A stretch of 15,252 bases of DNA from NCBI GenBank assembly GCA_038239195.1, contig JBBSEZ010000236.1:1-15252 (forward strand), given 5' to 3'. This DNA comes from JBBSEZ01 sp038239195 (GTDB lineage: Bacteria; Planctomycetota; Planctomycetia; Gemmatales; Gemmataceae). Below, piece after piece: positions 6,422 through 13,353 of this stretch. The first letter of the stretch is position 1, and each line of letters opens with the position of its first letter. The notes under the pieces are model-generated. The model did not search any database. It worked only from the letters and a program-made list of their open reading frames with translations, and was not told where the DNA came from. Both the position numbers and the translations under genes were made by a program.

Positions 6422-8935
6422 ATGGCGAAAGAACGACGGGTGCAGATGATGCCGCCGGCGAGCCTCGAGGCACGCGCGGGCGACGTCGTGCTGACGGCGG
6501 AGCGCTACTTGAAGTTGTCCTTCTTCAACCAGCTCAAACGGAAGCCGAGCCTGGAGAGATATCCCGAAACGCTGCGCCTGCGGCGGTTCGCCCGGGAGGA
6601 CGCGATCTGCCGGCAGGGGGAGGGCGGCTGGACGGCGTTCTACGCGCTGACCGAGGAAGACGTCGCCGCCCTGCTCCAGGAGGGGCTGCTGGGGCCCGTG
6701 CCCGAAGCGCCGGCGCCGCCGGGCCTGGTGGCCACGGTCCACCTGGCGCTGGCCCGACCGCCCGAGCCGCGGTCGCGCGGTCTGCTGGGCTGGCTCGGCC
6801 TCCAAGGTCCCCCAGGCCGGGCGCGGCCGAAGTACATCCCCATCGACGCGCCGCGCGGGGCGGAGTACGAGAGCAAGCAGGCGCCCCTCTACGCGGGCGA
6901 ATTGTTCGGCGAGATGAGCTGCATGTCCGGCTCACCGCGCTCGGGGACCATCGTGGCGGAGCGCGACTGCTACATGCTGGAGATGCTGCGGAACATTCTG
7001 ACGGAGGTCAAAAAGGACCCCGACTACCAGAAGCAGGCCGACCTGGTCTACCGCGCGCGCTCTCTCAAGGACCAGGTGCGCGAGCTGGCCCTTTTCAGCG
7101 AGCTGGGGCAGGACGAGCTCGGCCACCTGTGCGACGAGGTGCGCCTGGTGAGCTACAAGGTGGGCGAGGCGATCTTCGACGAGCACGAGAGCTCCGACGG
7201 GATGTACTTCGTCCGTAGTGGGCTGGTCAAGACCGTCCTCAACGCCGCGCAGGCGCTGGCCAGCGCCGAGGTGCTGGACTGGCCGGGCCTGGCCGCGCGC
7301 CTGCGGGCCGGGGAAGAGGACAAGACGGGCCCGCTGGGGCAAGTCTGGCTCAATCTGTCGGCCGCGGCCCGGGGCCACGTCGAGCAGGGCGAGGGGCCCC
7401 GGGACGAGGGCGAGAAGGCCGAGGTGCTGCGCGGGCTGCACGAATTCATCCGCTCCCCCGCCCTGCCCGACGCCAAGCTCGACAAGGTTGGGCAGGAGAA
7501 GGCGCTGCCGGCGAGCGAACCGCTGCGGAAGCACCTTCGCGGGCTCGAAAAAGACCCGAAGAAGTGGGCCGACCAGGAGCGGCGCCGCTTCGGGCGGCTG
7601 CTGCTGGAGGCGCTCTGTCCAGGGCTGCTGCGCCCCAGCCCGGAGCGCGGGGGGCAGGAGTGCGTGCTGTCGTACCAGTCGCGCGGCGACATCCTCGGGG
7701 AGATCGGCCTGCTGACGGGCAAGCCGCGCAGCGCCACCTGCATCGCCTACGCCCACCCGGAGCCGGGGCAGGGGCACGAGGCGATCAAGGCGGACAAGTG
7801 GCGCGATAGCGAAGCCATCGTGGAGCTCGCCTACGTCCCCCGGCCGTCGTTCGACGAGCTCCGCGCGAAGTCGAAGGCCTTCGACGAGAAGGTGAGAGAG
7901 GTGGCGGGGGCGCGCCAGAAGCGCGACGCGGCCCGGCGGGGGGCGCCGGGGGCCCAGGAAGGGCCAGACGTGTCGCGGTCGAGCGAGTTCCAGAAGCTCG
8001 GGCTGATCCAGGGCCAGAAGTTGATGCTGATCGACCTCGATCGCTGCACGCGCTGCGACGAGTGCGTCAAGGCGTGTGTCGATACGCACGCCGACGGGCG
8101 GAGCCGGCTGTTCCTCGACGGGCCGCGCTTCGGCAAGTACCTCGTGCCGACGACGTGCCGGTCGTGCCTGGACCCGGTGTGTCTGATCGGCTGCCCGGTC
8201 GGCTCGATCCACCGCGGCGACAACCGCGAGATCGTCGTGGAGGACTGGTGCATCGGCTGCGACATGTGCGCGACCAACTGCCCGTACGGCTCGATCCAGA
8301 TGCACGACGTCGGCATCGTGCCGCAGAGCGCCTACGGCTGGCGCTACGCCCTGGCGAGCGAGGCGGGGGGCGGCTGGATGGAGCGCGGCTACCGCGACCG
8401 GGGCTGGCGGTCGGGGCGCTCGCCCTTCCGCAACGACCGCGACTTCCGGGCGGCGCTGCCGGCGGAATGGGACGGGGGGCCCCTGTGCTTCCGCTACGCC
8501 TTCGAGTTGCCCGACGGCGTGTTCCGCTCGGCCAGCGAGTTCGGGCTGGAGGTGACCTCGGCGACGTTGGAGAAGCCGCCGCAGGTCTGGATCAACGGGC
8601 GGGAGATCGGCGAGCACCCCCACGTCCGGCAGGGGAAGCGCTCGTATTCGCTGCCCCGGGAGGGCGGGCCGCTGCGGTCGGGGGGCAACGTGCTGGCGAT
8701 CCGGGTGGTGCCGAGTGGGAAGGAATTGGAGGTCTTGCTCGACGTGCGCCTGGACGAGGTGCGGCAGCCGATCGTGCTGCCGAACGTGACGGGGGACGTG
8801 AAGGTGGTGACGGACCTGGCGGTGGTGTGCGATTTGTGCAGCGGGCAGTACGGGCAGCGGCCAGCGTGCGTGACTGCGTGCCCGCACGACGCGGCGATGC
8901 GGGTGAACGCGCGGGGGGAGTTTCCGACGGGGTGA
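6422..8935 (+). CDS. Fusion of two cyclic-nucleotide-binding domains with a four-cluster [4Fe-4S] ferredoxin
   Basis: An 837-residue protein with no signal peptide or membrane helix seen. CNB domain 1 spans about 45-200 with phosphate-binding cassette FGE...PRS (162-174). CNB domain 2 spans about 222-480 with cassette LGE...PRSAT (425-439). Each keeps the Glu and Arg (E164/R173, E427/R436) that hold the cyclic phosphate, but long insertions (about 75-155 and 274-415) split the beta-rolls. The ferredoxin (about 535-630 plus 800-823) has Cys 542/545/548/552, 579/582/587/591, 610/613/616/620 and 803/806/816/820: sixteen ligands for four clusters, as in HybA/DmsB/NrfC-type subunits. Residues about 640-785 form a probable beta-sandwich resembling the galactose-binding-like domain of GH2 enzymes, inserted before the last Cys group. 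It is the likely regulated electron input or output of the operon. ATG has GAGAGG 9 nt upstream. Confidence 0.88.
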   Translation: MAKERRVQMMPPASLEARAGDVVLTAERYLKLSFFNQLKRKPSLERYPETLRLRRFAREDAICRQGEGGWTAFYALTEEDVAALLQEGLLGPVPEAPAPPGLVATVHLALARPPEPRSRGLLGWLGLQGPPGRARPKYIPIDAPRGAEYESKQAPLYAGELFGEMSCMSGSPRSGTIVAERDCYMLEMLRNILTEVKKDPDYQKQADLVYRARSLKDQVRELALFSELGQDELGHLCDEVRLVSYKVGEAIFDEHESSDGMYFVRSGLVKTVLNAAQALASAEVLDWPGLAARLRAGEEDKTGPLGQVWLNLSAAARGHVEQGEGPRDEGEKAEVLRGLHEFIRSPALPDAKLDKVGQEKALPASEPLRKHLRGLEKDPKKWADQERRRFGRLLLEALCPGLLRPSPERGGQECVLSYQSRGDILGEIGLLTGKPRSATCIAYAHPEPGQGHEAIKADKWRDSEAIVELAYVPRPSFDELRAKSKAFDEKVREVAGARQKRDAARRGAPGAQEGPDVSRSSEFQKLGLIQGQKLMLIDLDRCTRCDECVKACVDTHADGRSRLFLDGPRFGKYLVPTTCRSCLDPVCLIGCPVGSIHRGDNREIVVEDWCIGCDMCATNCPYGSIQMHDVGIVPQSAYGWRYALASEAGGGWMERGYRDRGWRSGRSPFRNDRDFRAALPAEWDGGPLCFRYAFELPDGVFRSASEFGLEVTSATLEKPPQVWINGREIGEHPHVRQGKRSYSLPREGGPLRSGGNVLAIRVVPSGKELEVLLDVRLDEVRQPIVLPNVTGDVKVVTDLAVVCDLCSGQYGQRPACVTACPHDAAMRVNARGEFPTG

Positions 8936-9041
8936 GGGGACGCGTCTGACGAGGCGATGCAGAGGATTCAGGGACAGCGCCAATGGGCCCGCGACGGAGC
9001 ACCGGTGCCCCCCCGCGGAGGGGCGGGCTACATTCCCCGCT
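8936..9041. other. Convergent intergenic region with GC hairpins
   Basis: A 106-bp gap between convergent stop codons. It holds the 10-bp palindrome GCACCGGTGC (8999-9008) and GCCCC/GGGGC arms (9007-9011 and 9020-9024). There is no T-run on either side, so a bidirectional terminator is possible but unproven. Confidence 0.35.
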
Positions 9042-10877
9042 TCACTTCTCCGTCAACACCCACGTGGGGTGCGTCTCCGGCGTGCCCTCGACCATGCACT
9101 TGACGGCCCGGTAGAGCAGCACCAGCGCCGTGTCGTCGTCGGGGCGCTGCCCGCGCCAGTTCCCCAGCGTGCGCACCGCCAGGCCGAGCTCGCCGCGCTC
9201 GAACAGGGCCAGCGCCTTCTCGTATTCGGCGCAGGCCTCCGCCCAGCCGGGCCGATCGGGCGGGGCCAGTTCGTACAGCTCGACCTCCTGGGCGATGTTG
9301 ACGACGCGAAACCGGCCCAGCCGGCGGGCGAGGAAGCTGGTGCCCAGTTGCTCCCGCGTCGAGCGGTTGATCAGCACGCGACACTTGAGGTGCCGGGTGA
9401 GCCCCTGCGTGCGGCTGGCGAGGTTGACCGTGTTGCCCAGCGCGCCGTACTTGAACTTGAAGTGCGAGCCGGTGTTGCCGACCTGGGCGATGCCGGTGTT
9501 GATGCCGATGCCCACGTCGAGCGGCTCGCCCATCGTGGCCCCCCAGTGGGCGTTGAGGCCCGGCAGGCGGGCTAGCATGGCCAGGGCCGCCCGGCAGGCG
9601 CGGGCCGTGTGGTCCGGCTGCGCGCCAGGAGCGCCCCACATGGCCATCAGCTCGTCGCCGACGTAGTCCACCAGCGCTCCGCCCTCCTCGAGTACGCACT
9701 CGGACAGGGCGTCGAGCGCATCTTGCAGCCATTCGAGCGCCTTGGCCGACCCGAGCTGTTTGGTGATGCGTTCGATGATCCGGCTGAAGCCGCGAATGTC
9801 GCAGAAGAGGACGCTGACCTCGGTGTCGCGGCCGCGGAGCAGGTCGGGCTGGAGGGCCATCTGGCGCGCCAGCTCGGGGGTGAAGAACTGCTCGAAGCGG
9901 ACGCGCTCGGCGAGCGCCTTGTGCTCCTCGTCCAGGCGGGCCAGCCCCGCGGCGACCCCGCGGGCGAGGAGCTCGATCAGCATGGCCTCGACCTCGGTGA
10001 TCGGCCCGGTGGCGGCAACGCTGCCCCAGCGCCGGCGCTCGCCGTAGAGCGCGCCGAGGACGTTGCCCGCGACGTCGAGGATGGGGGCGGCCACGACGGC
10101 ATCGACGCCCGCCAGGCTCTCCTGGGCGTTGGCGGCGGGCGCCAGCACCTCCCAGAACGTGCCCCGGTCCTGGAGGACGCGCGCCAGCACCGCCCGGCTG
10201 GGGCGGCGCCCGGCGCTCGCGGGGGCCTTCGGCGAGAGGCGGACCGCCTGGGGCCGCCACTGGCCGTCCTGGAGGAGCAGCACCTGGCTGGAGTCGAGGT
10301 TGACCATGTCCACGGCGGCGCCGGCGGCGCGCTCGAAGAAGTCGGCCGAGCCCGCGGCGGCCTGGACCACGTCGAGGAGGGCGTGCAGCCAGCTCACGAG
10401 GGCCTTGCGCTCGACGCTGTTCCCGCCGACCGCGGTGAGGGCGGGGAGGGGCACGACCGGCGGCCCCGCGCCTGGGCGGAGGGTGAGGCCCGGCAAGCCG
10501 TGCAGATCGGTCGCGACCTGCGTGCCCTGGACGCGCACGGTCTTCTGGCCGAGGGCGAGCACGAGGGGAAGGGCGAGTTCGCAGGTGCTGCCGGGGGCCA
10601 CCTCCCGGCCCTCCTGTAGCCGGATCGGCTGGCTCGTGCTGCGATTGTGGAGGCGCAAGCGGCCATCGGGCAGCGGTTCGAGGAGGGCGTGGCGCCGGCC
10701 GACGTCGTTCTCCCCCCCGCGGGCGATGATGAGGCGGTCGCGGCCGTCGCGAAGCAGGGCCTTGAATGGCTCGGGCTCGCCCCGGTCCTGCCGGCCCAAC
10801 TCGAGGGCGCCCTCGAAATCGTCCTCGTAGACGATTTGCCGGTTCTCGTAGACGCGAACGTTCAACCGCGTGGGCAT
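9042..10877 (-). CDS. FHA-GAF-class III nucleotide cyclase with TPR-like tail
   Basis: A 611-residue cytoplasmic protein. An FHA-like domain (about 48-118) has R53, the RRH motif (61-63) and N78, but the usual phosphothreonine-contacting Ser before RxH is Gly60. A GAF-like domain covers about 155-315. The class III cyclase domain (about 350-540) has metal-binding Asp360 (FCDIRGF) and Asp408 (YVGDELM), and transition-state Asn485 and Arg489 (NLASR). The purine-selecting Lys is replaced by Asp404 and its Asp/Thr partner by Gly478, so ATP versus GTP cannot be called. The tail (about 543-611) has a TPR-like EYEKALALFERGE repeat and ends W-x-L-x-E-K, as in other cyclases of this type. The start is firm: AGGGGAGG (10882-10889 complement) lies 4 nt before ATG. 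It is transcribed toward the redox operon and divergently from the kinase-cyclase pair. Confidence 0.88.
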   Translation of the reverse strand: MPTRLNVRVYENRQIVYEDDFEGALELGRQDRGEPEPFKALLRDGRDRLIIARGGENDVGRRHALLEPLPDGRLRLHNRSTSQPIRLQEGREVAPGSTCELALPLVLALGQKTVRVQGTQVATDLHGLPGLTLRPGAGPPVVPLPALTAVGGNSVERKALVSWLHALLDVVQAAAGSADFFERAAGAAVDMVNLDSSQVLLLQDGQWRPQAVRLSPKAPASAGRRPSRAVLARVLQDRGTFWEVLAPAANAQESLAGVDAVVAAPILDVAGNVLGALYGERRRWGSVAATGPITEVEAMLIELLARGVAAGLARLDEEHKALAERVRFEQFFTPELARQMALQPDLLRGRDTEVSVLFCDIRGFSRIIERITKQLGSAKALEWLQDALDALSECVLEEGGALVDYVGDELMAMWGAPGAQPDHTARACRAALAMLARLPGLNAHWGATMGEPLDVGIGINTGIAQVGNTGSHFKFKYGALGNTVNLASRTQGLTRHLKCRVLINRSTREQLGTSFLARRLGRFRVVNIAQEVELYELAPPDRPGWAEACAEYEKALALFERGELGLAVRTLGNWRGQRPDDDTALVLLYRAVKCMVEGTPETHPTWVLTEK

Positions 10878-11035
10878 GGCGCCTCCCCTGCGTGGCTTGC
10901 CGGGCGCGAAAGTGCCCTGGGGTGTACCTTACCAGCCCGGCCGCGCGCCGGCGAGCCGCGAAGGCCGGGAGGATGGCTCCGGTCGTGCCGTCCGCACGGA
11001 ACGGGAGGGCGGAGGGTTGGTCGGGCCTTTGCCGA

Positions 11036-11063
11036 TTGACAACGCGATGATCGTTGTTAGATT
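11036..11063 (+). promoter_or_regulatory. Candidate sigma70-type promoter of the kinase-cyclase operon
   Basis: A perfect TTGACA (11036-11041) is followed, after a 16-bp spacer, by TAGATT (11058-11063), a 4/6 match to the -10 consensus. A better -10-like TAGAAT (11065-11070) is too far (23 bp) from this -35. It lies in the only AT-rich patch of the divergent intergenic region, about 70 bp before the GTG start. The housekeeping consensus in this lineage is assumed. Confidence 0.4.
11039..11057. promoter_or_regulatory. Operator-like palindrome overlapping the candidate promoter
   Basis: ACAACG (11039-11044) and CGTTGT (11052-11057) are perfect inverted arms around a 7-nt centre. A second perfect palindrome, CGAT-G-ATCG (11045-11053), is nested across the centre. 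The element covers half of the -35 and most of the spacer, a typical position for a repressor site. No regulator can be named. Confidence 0.4.
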
Positions 11064-11121
11064 TTAGAATAGCGGGACAGCCACCGCCTCCGACGGACTG
11101 CCACGCAGCGCCAGACCACCC

Positions 11122-11127
11122 AAGGGG
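11122..11127 (+). promoter_or_regulatory. Ribosome binding site that decides the GTG start
   Basis: AAGGGG, 6 nt upstream of GTG 11134, supports that codon over the in-frame ATG at 11164, which has no purine-rich site before it. Confidence 0.65.
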
Positions 11128-11133
11128 CACTCT

Positions 11134-13353
11134 GTGCCAGCCAACGACGAACCCGCGCGGCAGATGGGCCAAGGCGCCCCTCTTCCGCTCACGAACCGCA
11201 CCCCCTTCGGGACCGAGCACACCGAGGCCCAGGGCCTGGACGGGCGCACGCGCGCGCAGAGCTTGAGCTCGGCGGACGTCGATCTCGGGGAGATGCGCAC
11301 GGCCACGGAAGGGGCGTCGGGGATTCAGAACGGCAAGGCGCGCATGCGCAGCCAGGGCCCGCCCCCGGCGGCGGGGTACGAGGACCTCGAGCCGCTCGGC
11401 GCGGGCACCTACGGGGAGGTGTGGAAGGCGCGGGAGCAGGGGACCGGCATCGCGGTGGCCATCAAGTTCTTCGTCCACACCAGCGGGCCGCGCTGGGAGC
11501 TGTTGCAGGAAGAGGTGCGCCAGCTCGCCCAGCTCGACAGCGTGCGCGGCATCGTCCAGCTCAAGGACGTCTGCCCCGACGCCTCGCCGCCCTACTACGT
11601 GATGGCCTTCGCCGACCGGGGCTCGCTGGCCGAGCGCCTGGAGGAGGGGCCGCTGCCGGCGGGCGAGGCCGTGGCGCTGTTCCGCCAGGTGGCGGAGGGG
11701 CTGGCCTACGTCCACGCCAAGGGCATCCGCCACTGCGACCTCAAGCCGGGCAACGTGCTGCTGGACGCGCGCGGGCAAGCGCTGATCGCCGACTTCGGGC
11801 AGGCCCACCTGGGCAGCGACTCCACCCCGGCCCTGGGCACCTTCTTCTACATGGCGCCGGAGCAGGCCGACCTCAAGTGCCAGATGCCGGACACGCGCTG
11901 GGACGTTTACGGGCTGGGGGCCTTGCTCCACGTCATGCTGACGGGCACCGCGCCGCGCCACGACGAGGGGTTCCGCCGGGAACTGGCGGGGACCGCCGAC
12001 CTGTCGCACCGGCTGGCGCGTTACCGCGAGTGGATCCTGCGAGCGCCGCCGCCGCGGGCGCACCGCCGCGTCGCGGGCGTGGACGGCGACCTGGCGGAGA
12101 TCGTGGAGCGCTGCCTGGAGATCGACCCGGCGCGGCGGTTGCGCGATGCCGGGGCCGTGCTCGCGGCGCTGGCCCGGCGCGAGCGCCGCCGCCGGCAGCG
12201 GCCGCTGTGGGTTTTCGCCTTGATCGCGCCGCTCCTGCTCCTGGGGTTGATGGACACCGTGGAAGAACTGGCGCGCTCGACGGCGGTCAAGACGCACCGG
12301 GCGAGCCTGGACAAGCAACTCCTCGACAAGAATCGCCAGCAGGCGCAGCTCATCGCCAGCGGAGTTCAGGAGCGCCTCCAGGAGAGGAGGGAGCGAACCG
12401 AGAAGATGGCCAACGCGGCCCTCTACAAGGCGACGGTCGCGAGGGACGCCAAGTCCCTCGCGGGACTGGTGACGGAAGGCCTTTTGGTTGCCCCCGGCAA
12501 GCCCAGCGGCCGGTTCTTCTACGGCACGGTCTGCGACGACAGGGGAAAAATCATCACCGCGGTCATCGCGCTGACCAAAGAGGGAAAGTCGGCGGGCACG
12601 CGAAACGAATTCGAGACGGTGAAAGCGTTCTATCCCGCGGAGCCCAGCCGTTACGCCCTCGCGGCGAACTACTCCTGGCGCGACTGGTTTAGCGGAAAGG
12701 GGGAGCGCTACGACGAGCGAAAAACGCTGCACGCCCCGATTCGGCGCCCTCACGTCTCCGTTCCGTTCGTCTCGAAACTCGACGACGTGTTGTTCGTCGC
12801 GCTCTCCGTTCCGATCCGCGACCCAGACGACCCGAACGCCGAGCCCGTGGGCGTGCTCTCGGCAGGCATCAGCGTGAAACAACTCAACGAGTGGCTGAAG
12901 GGCGAGGGCAACCGCGACGGCGAGGGGGGCGGCAAGGTCGATTTCCCCGTCCTGCTGAGCCAGAAACAGGAGGGCGGCTCGCGCTACTTCGTGCAGCACC
13001 CGGACAAGCGAAGCCGGCCCGAGAGAGAGAAGGGGCCCCCCGCTTTCGACCTCTCCCGGTTGGAGGCGGAGTTGGCGAAAGGGGAGCTCAGCGGCACGAT
13101 CCGGGAATATCAAGACCCCGTTGACGGGAAGGTGTATCAGGCCAGCTTTGCGCGGATGGACGATCCCGGCCTCGACTGGGTCGTGCTGGTCCAGCACGAC
13201 CCAGTCAAGGCCAACCAACAGGAGGGCCCGCTGCGCGCCGAGTTGGACCGCATTCGCTTTCTGGCGCTCGCCGCCGCAGGCACCCTGGTCGTCCTGCTGT
13301 GGGGCTGGCTCTACTGGCTGCTGCGTCGCTCGGAGCGCCTCTCTCATGCCTGA
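11134..13353 (+). CDS. Transmembrane Ser/Thr protein kinase with extracytoplasmic Cache-like sensor
   Basis: A 739-residue membrane kinase. A low-complexity leader (1-80) precedes a Hanks-type kinase domain (81-350). That domain has glycine loop LGAGTYGEV (88-96), Lys111 in VAIKFF, Glu126/127, catalytic loop HCDLKPGN (200-207; HCD rather than HRD), DFG (220-222) and APE (241-243). A membrane helix (about 356-374) leads to an extracytoplasmic region (about 375-708) that looks like a double Cache domain, with YSWRDWF (513-519) and PVGVLSAGIS (571-580). A second helix (about 709-730) and a short basic tail end the protein. It probably phosphorylates cytoplasmic Ser/Thr targets in response to a periplasmic ligand. 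Cys201 replaces the usual Arg, giving a non-RD kinase whose activity may not depend on activation-loop phosphorylation. The stop overlaps the next gene by 8 nt, so translational coupling is likely. Confidence 0.88.
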   Translation: MPANDEPARQMGQGAPLPLTNRTPFGTEHTEAQGLDGRTRAQSLSSADVDLGEMRTATEGASGIQNGKARMRSQGPPPAAGYEDLEPLGAGTYGEVWKAREQGTGIAVAIKFFVHTSGPRWELLQEEVRQLAQLDSVRGIVQLKDVCPDASPPYYVMAFADRGSLAERLEEGPLPAGEAVALFRQVAEGLAYVHAKGIRHCDLKPGNVLLDARGQALIADFGQAHLGSDSTPALGTFFYMAPEQADLKCQMPDTRWDVYGLGALLHVMLTGTAPRHDEGFRRELAGTADLSHRLARYREWILRAPPPRAHRRVAGVDGDLAEIVERCLEIDPARRLRDAGAVLAALARRERRRRQRPLWVFALIAPLLLLGLMDTVEELARSTAVKTHRASLDKQLLDKNRQQAQLIASGVQERLQERRERTEKMANAALYKATVARDAKSLAGLVTEGLLVAPGKPSGRFFYGTVCDDRGKIITAVIALTKEGKSAGTRNEFETVKAFYPAEPSRYALAANYSWRDWFSGKGERYDERKTLHAPIRRPHVSVPFVSKLDDVLFVALSVPIRDPDDPNAEPVGVLSAGISVKQLNEWLKGEGNRDGEGGGKVDFPVLLSQKQEGGSRYFVQHPDKRSRPEREKGPPAFDLSRLEAELAKGELSGTIREYQDPVDGKVYQASFARMDDPGLDWVVLVQHDPVKANQQEGPLRAELDRIRFLALAAAGTLVVLLWGWLYWLLRRSERLSHA

